The notes below the pieces were generated by a model that was given only the letters and a program-made list of their open reading frames with translations, did not search any database and was not told the origin of the DNA. Made by a program: the position numbers and the translations under genes. From Bifidobacterium simiarum (GTDB lineage: Bacteria; Actinomycetota; Actinomycetes; Actinomycetales; Bifidobacteriaceae): 64,000 bases of DNA. Numbering within the stretch: the stretch's first letter is position 1; each line of letters opens with the position of its first letter. Shown here one piece after another: positions 18,765 to 27,051 of this stretch. The stretch covers positions 1 to 64,000 of the forward strand of contig NZ_PEBK01000009.1 in assembly GCF_002802905.1 (NCBI RefSeq), in the 5' to 3' direction.

Positions 18765-20864
18765 ATGAGTGACGAAACCACGGCCCCGGCCAAGCGGGTG
18801 CTGGCCAAGGAGGACTTCCCCTACGACTGGGAGGTGACCGAGAACATCTGGGTGCCGATGAAGGACGGTACGAAGCTGTCCGCCCGTCTGTGGATGCCGA
18901 AGACCGACAAGCCGGTGCCGGCGATCATGGAGTACATCCCCTACCGCAAGCGCGACGGCATGCGCGGCCGCGACGAGCCGATGCACGGCTACTTCGCCGG
19001 TCACGGATACGCGGTGGTGCGCGTGGACATGCGCGGCGCCGGCGAGTCGGACGGTCTGCTCAGGGACGAATACCTGCAGCAGGAGCAGGACGACGCGGTG
19101 GAGTCGATCGACTGGATCAGCCGCCAGCCGTGGTGCGACGGCAACGTGGGCATGATGGGCAAGTCGTGGGGCGGCTTCAATTCGCTGCAGGTGGCGGCGC
19201 TGCGCCCGCCGGCACTGCGCGCGATCATCTGCGTGGGCTTCACCGATGACCGGTTCAATCAGGACATCCACTACAAGGGCGGGTGTCTGCTCAACGACAA
19301 CTTCTGGTGGGGCAACATCATGCTCGCCTATCAGAGCCGCGCGGTCGACAGCGACATCAAGCCGGACACCTGGAAGGAGGAGACGCTCCGCCGCCTCAAC
19401 GAAATGCCGCTGTGGCCGCAGCTGTGGATGGAGCATCCCACGCGCGACGACTACTGGAAGCACGGGTCGGTGTGCGAGGACTATTCGGCGATCACCGTGC
19501 CGGTGTTCGCGATCGACGGCTGGGCCGACGCCTACACCAACACGGTGCTCACGCTGATGGAGGGGCTGAGCGTGCCGCGCAAGGCGTGGATCGGCCCGTG
19601 GGCGCATGTGTTCGCGCATGACGGCTACCCCGGTCCGGCCGTGAACTTCCTCGGCGAGGCCGTGAAATGGTGGGACAAGTGGCTGCGCGGCATCGACAAC
19701 GACACGTTGGACGGTCCGATGGCCCGCGTGTGGCTGGAGGATTCCATGCCGCCGGAGACCGTGCACCCGGTGAGCCGCGGTCGCTGGGTGGGCGTGGACT
19801 CATGGCCGTCCGCCGACGTGAGCGGCAGGGAGCTGGGTCTGACGTACGGCCGGCTGCTGGGCATCGCGAATGCGGCAGATACCACGGCGGACGAGGCGGG
19901 TACCGCGGACGGTGACGAGAAGGCCCCGGAGATCGTTCAGCTATGCACGCTGCCGAATCACGGTCTGACCGCCAACGAGTGGATGGGCGCTGGCGTGCCC
20001 GGCGAGAGCCCGGCCGATCAGCGCATGGACGACGGCATGGCCATGACGTTCGATTCCGCGGTGCTCGACGACGATCTGGAGATCCTGGGCTACCCGCGCT
20101 TTGACGTGAAGCTGTCAAGCGACAAGCCGGTGAGCATGCTGTTCGCGCAGATCTCCGACGTGGCGCCCGACGGTGCGGTGACGCGCGTCTCCTACGGCGT
20201 GATGAACCTCACGCATCTGCAGGGGCAGGACATCATCGTCGAGCTCACGCCGGGCGAGCAGGTGGATGCCTTCGTCGGCCTGGACGTGTGCGCGCACCGG
20301 TTCCCGAAGGGCCATCGGATCCGCCTTTCGCTGGCGAATTCGTTCTGGCCGATGTTCTGGCCGTCGCCGGAACTGGCCACGCTGTCGCTTGACCTTGCCA
20401 CCGCTAGGCTCACGCTGCCCGTGTTCAGCGGCAAGGACTGCGACGGACCGGATCCGGACGCCCAGTGCGCGCCGCTGACCCCCACCACCGAGCTCTCCCC
20501 CGGTCATGTGGATCGTACGATCACCTATGATCTGGTCCATGATTCGTGGACGTCGATCACCGACGGCGTGGGCGGCGTGTTCGGCGAGGGCGTGTACCGC
20601 TTCGACGAGATCGGCACCGTGGTGGAGCACAATCTCAAGCGCGAGCTGACCCTGTCGAACAAGGACCCGCTGTCGGCGAAGTACACAATCACCCAGAAGA
20701 TGAAGAACGGTCGCGACGGCTGGCTCACCGACGCCGACATCGTCGTCACCCAGACCTCGGACCGCGACTTCTTCTATCTCAAGGGCTTCATGACCGTGAA
20801 GATCAACGGCGAGGACTCCTTCCGCCGCGACTGGGACGAAAAGATCCCCCGCCGCGGCCTGTAG
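18765..20864 (+). CDS. S15/CocE-NonD family hydrolase (possible Xaa-Pro dipeptidyl-peptidase)
   Basis: 699 residues. Alpha/beta-hydrolase of the X-Pro dipeptidyl-peptidase (S15)/cocaine-esterase group. The nucleophile is S134 in GKSWGG, the acid Asp is in IDGWADAYTN, and the His is in GPWAHVFAHDG. The C-terminal 250 residues form the jelly-roll domain of the family. No signal peptide, so cytoplasmic. S15 members cleave X-Pro dipeptides from N-termini, which would fit a proline-peptide island. CocE-type esterases look similar, so the peptidase role is an inference. Same strand as the MFS gene, 158 bases apart. Confidence 0.82.
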   Translation: MSDETTAPAKRVLAKEDFPYDWEVTENIWVPMKDGTKLSARLWMPKTDKPVPAIMEYIPYRKRDGMRGRDEPMHGYFAGHGYAVVRVDMRGAGESDGLLRDEYLQQEQDDAVESIDWISRQPWCDGNVGMMGKSWGGFNSLQVAALRPPALRAIICVGFTDDRFNQDIHYKGGCLLNDNFWWGNIMLAYQSRAVDSDIKPDTWKEETLRRLNEMPLWPQLWMEHPTRDDYWKHGSVCEDYSAITVPVFAIDGWADAYTNTVLTLMEGLSVPRKAWIGPWAHVFAHDGYPGPAVNFLGEAVKWWDKWLRGIDNDTLDGPMARVWLEDSMPPETVHPVSRGRWVGVDSWPSADVSGRELGLTYGRLLGIANAADTTADEAGTADGDEKAPEIVQLCTLPNHGLTANEWMGAGVPGESPADQRMDDGMAMTFDSAVLDDDLEILGYPRFDVKLSSDKPVSMLFAQISDVAPDGAVTRVSYGVMNLTHLQGQDIIVELTPGEQVDAFVGLDVCAHRFPKGHRIRLSLANSFWPMFWPSPELATLSLDLATARLTLPVFSGKDCDGPDPDAQCAPLTPTTELSPGHVDRTITYDLVHDSWTSITDGVGGVFGEGVYRFDEIGTVVEHNLKRELTLSNKDPLSAKYTITQKMKNGRDGWLTDADIVVTQTSDRDFFYLKGFMTVKINGEDSFRRDWDEKIPRRGL

Positions 20865-20878
20865 CTTCGTTTCCTCGG

Positions 20879-20922
20879 CTTCCCCCTCTGGGGGAAGCTG
20901 TCAGCGTAGCTGACTGATGAGG
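20879..20922. repeat. Family-A palindromic intergenic repeat, copy 2
   Basis: Forward copy: a CTTCCCC..GGGGAAG stem, a second stem CAGCGTAGCTG, then GACTGATGAGGG. It lies directly after the hydrolase stop and may act as its terminator. Confidence 0.75.
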
Positions 20923-20953
20923 GCATGGGACGAAGCACCCATGAACTACGCCC

Positions 20954-21003
20954 GTCACCTCATCCGTCCGGCATGCGCCGGCCACCTTCCCTCAAGGGGA
21001 AGG
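20954..21003. repeat. Family-A palindromic intergenic repeat, copy 3 (inverted)
   Basis: Reverse orientation to copy 2, facing it across about 32 bases: TCACCTCATCCG, GCCGG stem, then CCTTCCC..GGGGAAGG. Confidence 0.75.
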
Positions 21004-21422
21004 CCTACCTCCGCCCTCGCTCCCGGCATCACGCCGCAGGGGCGAAGGCATTCGCGTTGATCCGGTGAATTTCGCCGGCCGATCGGCCATCCTGATCACC
21101 ATTACCTAGCCGAAACCGGCCGAGCCGATCATGAAACGGGATTACTTGGCCAAACCGTTCACGAAGAACCTTCCTTGGCCCACCCGTTCATAAAGAGCCC
21201 GAAAAACGGCCGCTCGTGAACGGATTGGCCAAGGAAGGGTGCAGGGGTCAATCAGAATCGGAACGCCCCAGACGGACATATTATCTGGGGTACGTGGAAG
21301 AACGTCAGGGTCGGCGTTATCAAAAGACAGGGGTTGGCCAGCACCGTATTTCCTGCGGAAATACAGCCAGCATATCTCTGGAGAAAACATAGGAACAAGC
21401 ATTGAGGAAAGGAGCATAACCA

Positions 21423-21554
21423 ATGTTTGACGTGGACGAGGTGCGTGCGACCATGGCACGCTATCCGCACATTCACCCGGAGAACAGGGAACGGCTTGAC
21501 CGCCATTTGAGATACAGAAAGTCTGAGATTCCGACATACGGAAGAGATCACTGA
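21423..21554 (+). CDS. Possible small or remnant gene
   Basis: 43 residues starting MFDVDEVRATMARYPHIHPE, ending at TGA 21554. GGAAAGGAG lies about 9 nt before the ATG. The product is charged (many Arg, Glu, His) and has no recognised family. It may be a truncated N-terminus of a lost gene, since the surrounding DNA is AT-richer than its neighbours. Confidence 0.3.
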   Translation: MFDVDEVRATMARYPHIHPENRERLDRHLRYRKSEIPTYGRDH

Positions 21555-21667
21555 TCTCCGATGGATTACGGTGCATTTCACGCGAAATGCGGTCCTCTCC
21601 ATCATGGTCGAGATCGCTGGTCCGTAGAAACCGCATGATTGCAACGATCTCGGAATCACGGAAAACG

Positions 21668-21782
21668 GATTTCGATGGATCGGACTGCACATCGGGCGTT
21701 TTTGCGTTCCGATCCATCGGATATCGACGAAATCCGATGGATTCGACCGCGGAATCAGGGTTTTCGCATTCCGATCCATCGG
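21668..21782. repeat. Family-C hairpins (CCGATGGAT/TCCGATCCATCGG)
   Basis: Two tandem hairpin-like units built from CGATGGATCGGA/TTCCGATCCATCGG and CCGATGGATTCG/TTCCGATCCATCGG. A related unit (ATGGATTGCGG) is at 52513-52553. Confidence 0.6.
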
Positions 21783-21817
21783 GAGAGGAAGGCAATTGAG
21801 AGGAAGGCGACTCGACC

Positions 21818-21862
21818 ACCCTCAGTCCGCCCGGGGCGGACAGCTCCCGCCGGCGGGAGCAT
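21818..21862. repeat. Divergent family-A repeat
   Basis: ACCCTCAGTCCGCC, a GCGGAC stem, then a GCTCCCGCC..GGCGGGAGC stem: the same layout as family A in reverse but with different stem bases. Confidence 0.55.
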
Positions 21863-21893
21863 GTGAGTGCTTACATCAAAAATCCGGGTTCCA

Positions 21894-21947
21894 GTCACCT
21901 CATCCGACCTGCATACGCCGGCCACCTTCCCCTCCAAGGGGAAGGCA
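21894..21947. repeat. Family-A palindromic intergenic repeat, copy 4 (inverted)
   Basis: GTCACCTCATCCGACCTG, GCCGG stem, then CCTTCCCCTCCAAGGGGAAGG. Lies 60 bases beyond the 3' end of the racemase gene. Confidence 0.75.
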
Positions 21948-22004
21948 GGACGAGAGTCCGCATCGGCCGGTCACACCGGGAAACCGACCACACCGCGAAC
22001 CCAC

Positions 22005-23162
22005 TCACACCAGGAAGCCGTGGGGGTAGATGTCGGTGGCGTCGAGGCGGAAGGTGCTAACTCCGGTGATGAAGGCCTTGCCGGTGATCTGCGGGACAAC
22101 GGCGTCGTAGCCGGCGACCGAGGTGCGCGAGGCCGGGCAGCCGAGGAACTTCGATCCGGTGATCGACTCGAACACGCGGGTCTCTCCGATCTCCATCTCG
22201 CCGTGCGCCACCAGCGTGGCGAGCTTGGCGCTGGTGCCGGTGCCGCAAGGGGAACGGTCCACCTGCCGTCCGCCGAACACCACGCCGTTGCGGTAATGGC
22301 CGGTCTTCTTGTCGAACTGACCGAATTCCACCAGATCCACACCGCGGATGTCGACCAGCGGATGCCGCACGTCGATCTGCTCGCGCGCGGCCCTGAGGAT
22401 CGCCATGCCCACGTCGGCGATCTCCTGCGAGTGCGCGGCGTCGATGTCGTGGCCGAGGCCGAGCGAATCGAAGTCGACCAGTGTGAAGAAGCTGCCGCCG
22501 AACGAGATCGTGGCGGTGACGTCATGCACCGGCACGCCCGGCTCGTCCACGTGGATGGTGACCGGGTCGATCGCCACGAACGCCGGCACGTTGGTCAGCG
22601 TGGCGTTCTCGACCTGATGGTCGCGCACATGCACGGTGACGGTGATCAGGCCGGCCGGGGTGTCGAGATGCACGTCGATGTCGTCGTTCTCGATCTCGGC
22701 GAAGGAATCGTATTTGCCGGTGACGAGGCCGGATTCCACGGCGAATGTGGAGACGCCGATCGACCCGTGGCCGCACATGTTGAGGTAGCCGCCCGAATCG
22801 GTGAACACCGCGCCCAGATCGGCGTCGGGACGGGTGGGCTTGAACAGGATCGCGCCGAACATGTCGCGGTGGCCGCGGGGCTCGAGCATGAGGATCTTGC
22901 GCACGTCGTCGTATTCGTTGATGAGCTTGTCGCGCACGGCGATGGCGCTGGGCTCGGTGTCGAGCGCGGTCAGGCCGTTCACCAGAATGCGGGTGGGTTC
23001 GCCCTGGGTGTGGGATTCGACGGTGGTCAGCGTCGGACTGTTGCTGAACATCGCGTCGTCGAGCACGCCGCGGGCGGCGGCGAGCGCCTTGGTGTGGAAA
23101 TCGATCGCCGCATCGGAGGCGACGGCCGGGATATCGGTAGTCGGGATATCGGTAAGTGTCAT
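22005..23162 (-). CDS. prdF: Proline racemase / hydroxyproline epimerase family enzyme
   Basis: 385 residues from ATG 23162 with GGGGAG 6 nt upstream. Two-base racemase without cofactor. Both catalytic cysteines are present: C130 in NMCGHGSIG and C306 in DRSPCGTGTSAK. The trans-3-hydroxyproline dehydratase subgroup replaces the first Cys with Ser or Thr, so that role is unlikely. Clostridial PrdF is about 335 residues; here there is a 45-residue N-terminal extension before TLTTVESHTQGEP. With prdA and prdB on the same strand upstream, L-proline to D-proline racemisation is the likely job. 4-hydroxyproline 2-epimerase activity cannot be excluded by sequence; the symbol reflects context. Confidence 0.85.
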   Translation of the reverse strand: MTLTDIPTTDIPAVASDAAIDFHTKALAAARGVLDDAMFSNSPTLTTVESHTQGEPTRILVNGLTALDTEPSAIAVRDKLINEYDDVRKILMLEPRGHRDMFGAILFKPTRPDADLGAVFTDSGGYLNMCGHGSIGVSTFAVESGLVTGKYDSFAEIENDDIDVHLDTPAGLITVTVHVRDHQVENATLTNVPAFVAIDPVTIHVDEPGVPVHDVTATISFGGSFFTLVDFDSLGLGHDIDAAHSQEIADVGMAILRAAREQIDVRHPLVDIRGVDLVEFGQFDKKTGHYRNGVVFGGRQVDRSPCGTGTSAKLATLVAHGEMEIGETRVFESITGSKFLGCPASRTSVAGYDAVVPQITGKAFITGVSTFRLDATDIYPHGFLV

Positions 23163-23183
23163 GATGACTCCCCTATGGTGCTT

Positions 23184-23214
23184 GGCATATGCCATGCCTT
23201 GCTCGGCATATGCC
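23184..23214. promoter_or_regulatory. Paired GGCATATGCC palindromes upstream of racemase
   Basis: Two identical 10-bp perfect palindromes (23184-23193 and 23205-23214), 21 bp centre to centre (two helical turns), in the gap between tetR and the racemase ATG. A typical layout for a dimeric repressor; the adjacent TetR protein is a candidate. Confidence 0.5.
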
Positions 23215-23305
23215 GTTTGGCGCACATCCGGCGAGGGGAGCCGATCGACGGTCCGGCAGATCCGAACCGTTCGGAAGTTCCGGAGTCCCGGAATCGATCC
23301 GGGAT

Positions 23306-23935
23306 CTATATGCGTCGTACGAAGCGGGCGAGCACTTCGGCGACGATTCTGGTGGGTTCGCCCACCAGCGGCTGGGCACCCTGATGCAGGCACCAGTCGT
23401 AGAGCATCGATCGCTCCGCCATCGCGTAGAGGCGGACGATGTCGTGCGTGGAGTAGTCCCGCGTGATTTCGCCGCGTTCCTGACCGCGGGCGACGAGCTT
23501 GCGGTGGATGGCGAAATAGAAGCGGTCCTGATTGACCAGCGACCGGTCTCCACGCTCGTTGAGCTGCGACGCCAGCTGGGCGCTGAGCAGCTCGACCGGC
23601 ACATGCTGTTCGATCCAGCCGAACATCTGCACGTTGAGGTATTCGATCTGTTCGACCGCCGAGCCTTCGGGGTCGAGGTCGGAGTCCATCTCGCGGTACT
23701 TCTCGTCGAACACGTCGCTCAGCGTGCTCAGCAGCGCGGACTTGCCCTGGAAGTGGTGGTAGAACGTGCCTTTGGCGATGCCGGCTTTGGCGATGATGTC
23801 ATCGATCGTGGTCTTCTCGAAGCCCTTCTCCTTGAAGAGCTCCCAAGAGGCATCGATGATGCTGCCTCGCGCGTCTCGTGCCATCGACGAGCCCTGCCTT
23901 TCGAAACTGATTGCGGAAAGAAGTGCAGACTCCAT
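23306..23935 (-). CDS. TetR-family regulator within the prd cluster
   Basis: 209 residues from ATG 23935, with AAGGAG about 9 nt upstream; an internal ATG at 23884 gives 192 residues. The helix-turn-helix has the TetR pattern KTTIDDIIAKAGIAKGTFYHHFQGKSAL at about 43-70. The rest is a helical ligand-binding domain. It lies between prdB (81 bases upstream) and the racemase gene on the same strand, so it is probably part of the prd transcript. Clostridial prd operons use the sigma-54 activator PrdR, which is absent here; this protein is a likely substitute. The ligand is unknown. Confidence 0.87.
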   Translation of the reverse strand: MESALLSAISFERQGSSMARDARGSIIDASWELFKEKGFEKTTIDDIIAKAGIAKGTFYHHFQGKSALLSTLSDVFDEKYREMDSDLDPEGSAVEQIEYLNVQMFGWIEQHVPVELLSAQLASQLNERGDRSLVNQDRFYFAIHRKLVARGQERGEITRDYSTHDIVRLYAMAERSMLYDWCLHQGAQPLVGEPTRIVAEVLARFVRRI

Positions 23936-24015
23936 GATAAACCGCTCCTTCCTGTCACGCCGTTTCGCAGGCTGGAATCGCCGATGGCCGTTGGGCGCTC
24001 GGGCCGCGGAGGCGG

Positions 24016-24753
24016 TCAGACGTTGTGGCGGTACTCGTAGGGCAGGGCCTTCATCTGGCCGAAGTGGTCGAACTCCTCCATGGCGTTGAGGGTGTCCTTG
24101 AGGATGCCCATCTGCATCTGCGGGTTGTTCGGCTCGCCGGCGTTGGAGCCGATCGGCACGAGCGGCGCGGTGATGCGCGGGGCACCCTGCTGTCGGGCGA
24201 TCGGAGGCAGCGCGGCGATGATGCAGGTGCTCATGCCTTCGGCCTCGCAGCAGCGCAGCACCAGCGTGCAGGAGCGGTGGCAGGTGCCGCAGCCGCCGGT
24301 GGCGAGCACGATGTCGGCGCCTTCGGCCTTGAGCTTCTTGGCGATCTCCGGACCGGTGACGTGCTCGAACTTGTCGACGTTGCCGCCGCCGCCCATGAAG
24401 CCGAAGAACGTGGGCACCAGGGAGCCGATGAAGCCCTCCTTGACCAGTTCGCGCAGGCGGTCGATCGGGAGCATGGCGTTGACGTCCTTGTTGATGTCGG
24501 AGTTGTCGAAGCCGCCGTGGGTGACCATGAGCTCGTCGGACGGGGTGTCGGACGGGATCTCGCGGTAGCTCCAGTCGCCAGCCGTGTTGAACGGGGTCTG
24601 GTCCTTCTTGTGGATGCCGCCGGAGGTGATGAAGGCGACCTTGCATTCGCTCAGCGGCTTGGTGAGCGGGGTCCACACCGGCTTGGGGGTGATGGGCACG
24701 TAGATTTCGGACTTCAGGCCCTTGGCCGTGGTCAGCTTGAACTTGGTTGGCAT
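24016..24753 (-). CDS. prdB: D-proline reductase subunit PrdB (Cys form)
   Basis: 245 residues from ATG 24753 with AGGAGCC upstream. Together with pyruvoyl-bearing PrdA it reduces D-proline to 5-aminovalerate. The active-site motif is GGCGTCHRSC with C155 and C158; clostridial PrdB has selenocysteine in the second position (GGCGTUHRS as I recall, Sec152). The codon here is TGC, so this is a cysteine homologue. FITSGGIHKKDQ near residue 41 and the FMGGGGN stretch are typical of GrdB/PrdB-type reductases. Glycine reductase GrdB is much longer (about 430), which supports PrdB. Lies 64 bases after the small gene following prdA. Confidence 0.92.
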   Translation of the reverse strand: MPTKFKLTTAKGLKSEIYVPITPKPVWTPLTKPLSECKVAFITSGGIHKKDQTPFNTAGDWSYREIPSDTPSDELMVTHGGFDNSDINKDVNAMLPIDRLRELVKEGFIGSLVPTFFGFMGGGGNVDKFEHVTGPEIAKKLKAEGADIVLATGGCGTCHRSCTLVLRCCEAEGMSTCIIAALPPIARQQGAPRITAPLVPIGSNAGEPNNPQMQMGILKDTLNAMEEFDHFGQMKALPYEYRHNV

Positions 24754-24817
24754 GATGGCTCCTTTGATGTACTGATGATGTGCTGTATGCCTTGAACGAG
24801 ATATGACGTGAACGCGA

Positions 24818-25006
24818 TCAGAGGACGTTGACGTAGCTGAGGTAGAACTCGCACTCCTGACCGACCGCAAGCGGCTTGTCGGTGTAGATCAGCCGCAGCG
24901 GCAGCGAGAGCACGCCCATGCGCCCGTTGACTCCGATGCGCACGCCCACTTCGGTGACTTCCTTGATGACGCCCTTGAGTTTGAGGGGCCTGAGTTCTAC
25001 CTGCAT
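24818..25006 (-). CDS. Small prd-associated protein
   Basis: 62 residues: MQVELRPLKLKGVIKEVTEV and on to YTDKPLAVGQECEFYLSYVN. Predicted small beta-barrel, no Cys. It resembles the short protein family (CBO2463/CBO2479-type domain) that I recall between prdA and prdB in clostridial operons. That comparison is from memory and needs a profile search. Spaced 53 bases after prdA and 64 before prdB, consistent with one transcript. The role is unknown, possibly assembly or maturation. Confidence 0.75.
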   Translation of the reverse strand: MQVELRPLKLKGVIKEVTEVGVRIGVNGRMGVLSLPLRLIYTDKPLAVGQECEFYLSYVNVL

Positions 25007-25059
25007 CCTACGTCTCCTTAGTCTTGTTCACGACGGTGCCCCAGAGCGGGGCGAACGGC

Positions 25060-26862
25060 TCAGACGAGCTTCTTGTTGGCCTCGATCACCGACTCGTCCC
25101 ACTTGTGCTCGGCGGGCTCGATCGGGATGCCGGCCATCTTGGTCTTGAGCATGAGGATCGCGCGGGCGGCGTCCTCGGGGGTGGTGGTGTTGTCGGCGAG
25201 GATCTCGTTCTCGAAGCCCTCCGGGTCCTTGTTGAGCTCGATCATCGCGTCCATGTACTTGTTGCCGACGACCAGCTGGCCCTGGTAGGCGGCGAAGGTG
25301 ACGCCGACGACCGGCACGCCACGGGAACCGATGGCGGCGATGTTCTCGGAGAAGTCGATGTGGTTGTTGCCGAAGCCCTCGGTGGTGACGATCGCGCCGT
25401 CGACCTCCATGGCCTCGATCAGCGCGCCGAGTCGCTCGGAGACGAAGGTCTTCTCGTCGTTGACCTGCGGGGATCCGATGAACACCACGCCGGTCAGGTC
25501 CAGCTCCTCGTCGGTCTGCAGGGCCTCGACCATCGGCTCGCGGAAGAAGTGGCGGGTGATCTCCTTGGTGGCCGGTCCGATGCAGGCGAGGGCGTGGATG
25601 CCGCCGTCGAGCACCTCGTTGGGGCTGAGGACCACCGGCACGTTGCCGAGGTCGACGTTCTTCTGGCCGCCCTTGACGCCGCAGGGCTCGCTGGGCACGA
25701 GCAGGTTGTCGTGCATGGCGCCTTGGCCCATGATCTCCTTGACCAGCACCACGCGCGGCTTGCCGGAGCGGCGCACGTCCTTGAAGGTCTCCTCCTTGAC
25801 GGGCTTGACGCCGGAGAGGTCCTTGATCGCCTCGCGGCAGGCGTGGACGATCACGTCGACGGCGCTGTGGGCAGCGAACGGTCCGCGGCGCTCCATGCCG
25901 GTGCCCTTCTCGATCTTCACGTCCACGCGGATCATGATGTCGTTCTCGTCGGGGCAGCCGGGGCGGCCGTAGCGGATCTTCTCGTCCATGTAGCCTTCGC
26001 AGGAGCCGAACTCGTGGACCTGCACGCCGGCCTCGTCCATGCCGGTGAGCACGAAGACCGCGCCGGAGAGCACGTTGGTCACGCCCTCGCCGAGCTTGCC
26101 CTCGGCCTTGGCGGCCACGGGGATGACGTCCATGATGGTGTTGGAGTAGACGTGGCGGTCGGACGGGTCGATGACCTCCATGGTCACGTCCTTGACCAGC
26201 GGGTCGGCCTTCTTCGCGGCCTCGACCAGCGACTTGTCGATGGTGAGCACGCCGTCGGCGTATGACGTGGCGTCGCCGAGCACGACCTTGGTGACCGGGT
26301 AGTCCTTCTTGACCAGGGTGCGCAACACGCGGTCAGCCGGCGTCTCGTCCTCGGGCTCGGCCGGGGCCGGAGCGGGGGCGACGGGAGCGGCGGGCGGCAC
26401 CGGGGCGCCGGAGACGGCACCGACCGGGAAGCTCAGATCGAGGCCTTCGGCCTTGTCGAGGTGCAGGTGCACGTAACCGTCGGACGTGGTGACCGCGGGA
26501 GCCGGTGCGGGAGCCGCGGAACAGCAGCAGGAAGACTCGTCGGCGGGCTCTGCGGAGTCGGACGGCTCCGGTTCAGCCGGTTCGGACTCAGCCGGTTCGG
26601 GCTCATCGGCGGCGATGCCGTCGAGCAGTTCGGGGGTGAGCTGGGTGAGGGCCTCGCCGTCGTTGATCAGCGTGGCGCCGAGGGCCTGCTTGATGGTCAG
26701 GCCGCCCTCCTTGAGGGTCATGAGGTTGGAGTCGACCAGATCGGGGAAGATGGTCGGATCCTCGAAGTCGGCGGCGCTCAGCACGGTTCCGGCGGGACGA
26801 CGGCAGCACAGCACGGCCGGGTCGTTGAGGTGCGCCTCCAGCGTTTCCTGAGATAGCGACAT
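25060..26862 (-). CDS. prdA: D-proline reductase proprotein PrdA (pyruvoyl subunit precursor)
   Basis: 600 residues from ATG 26862 (AAAGGA upstream). Self- or assisted cleavage at a Cys produces a pyruvoyl-capped subunit and an N-terminal subunit. The predicted site is C427 in IHALACIGPATKE, against C421 in Clostridium sticklandii as I recall. Cleavage would give pieces of about 45 and 19 kDa. The EPCGVKGGQKNVDLGN..VVLSPNEVLDG block just before the site is typical of PrdA/GrdE. Residues 85-175 are unusual: a long Ala/Pro/Glu linker with a SSCCCSA cluster. A family-A repeat lies about 50 bases upstream of the start. Confidence 0.93.
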   Translation of the reverse strand: MSLSQETLEAHLNDPAVLCCRRPAGTVLSAADFEDPTIFPDLVDSNLMTLKEGGLTIKQALGATLINDGEALTQLTPELLDGIAADEPEPAESEPAEPEPSDSAEPADESSCCCSAAPAPAPAVTTSDGYVHLHLDKAEGLDLSFPVGAVSGAPVPPAAPVAPAPAPAEPEDETPADRVLRTLVKKDYPVTKVVLGDATSYADGVLTIDKSLVEAAKKADPLVKDVTMEVIDPSDRHVYSNTIMDVIPVAAKAEGKLGEGVTNVLSGAVFVLTGMDEAGVQVHEFGSCEGYMDEKIRYGRPGCPDENDIMIRVDVKIEKGTGMERRGPFAAHSAVDVIVHACREAIKDLSGVKPVKEETFKDVRRSGKPRVVLVKEIMGQGAMHDNLLVPSEPCGVKGGQKNVDLGNVPVVLSPNEVLDGGIHALACIGPATKEITRHFFREPMVEALQTDEELDLTGVVFIGSPQVNDEKTFVSERLGALIEAMEVDGAIVTTEGFGNNHIDFSENIAAIGSRGVPVVGVTFAAYQGQLVVGNKYMDAMIELNKDPEGFENEILADNTTTPEDAARAILMLKTKMAGIPIEPAEHKWDESVIEANKKLV

Positions 26863-26914
26863 TTCGTTTCCTTTCCCTTGGTTGTTGTGATTGATACGTA
26901 TGACAGATGTGTGG

Positions 26915-26961
26915 GCTTCCCCTTGAGGGGAAGCTGTCGGCGGATGCCGACTGATGAGGTG
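26915..26961. repeat. Family-A palindromic repeat, copy 5
   Basis: CTTCCCCTTGAGGGGAAG stem, TCGGCGGATGCCGA stem, then CTGATGAGGTG. Confidence 0.8.
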
Positions 26962-26979
26962 GACGAACGAAGCCCCGCC

Positions 26980-27031
26980 GGTCACCTCATCCGACCGGCG
27001 AAGCCGGCCACCTTCCCCTCAAGGGGAAGGC
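26980..27031. repeat. Family-A palindromic repeat, copy 6 (inverted)
   Basis: GTCACCTCATCCGACCGG, CCGGC stem, then CTTCCCCTCAAGGGGAAGG. Confidence 0.8.
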
Positions 27032-27051
27032 AGGACTTTCGACCCGTGGCG

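Larger units (their letters stand above)
20865..22004. other. Repeat-rich intergenic region between hydrolase and racemase
   Basis: About 1.1 kb without a convincing long gene. It holds family-A palindromic elements (20879-20922, 20954-21003, 21818-21862, 21894-21947), an inverted pair around CCTTCCTTGGCC/CCGTTCACG (about 21140-21240), one possible small gene and two family-C hairpins (21668-21782). Part of it (21270-21560) has lower GC and looks like the remains of an acquired segment. Confidence 0.6.

Noticed and set aside
20865-22004. IS element or transposase gene
   Set aside because: No transposase frame and no terminal inverted repeats with target duplication were found; only short palindromic repeats.
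22005-23162. trans-3-hydroxyproline dehydratase
   Set aside because: Both catalytic Cys residues (C130 and C306) are present; dehydratases replace one with Ser or Thr.
25060-26862. Glycine reductase GrdE/GrdB
   Set aside because: The PrdB partner is only 245 residues, PrdC is adjacent, and no grdA-like or thioredoxin genes are present.
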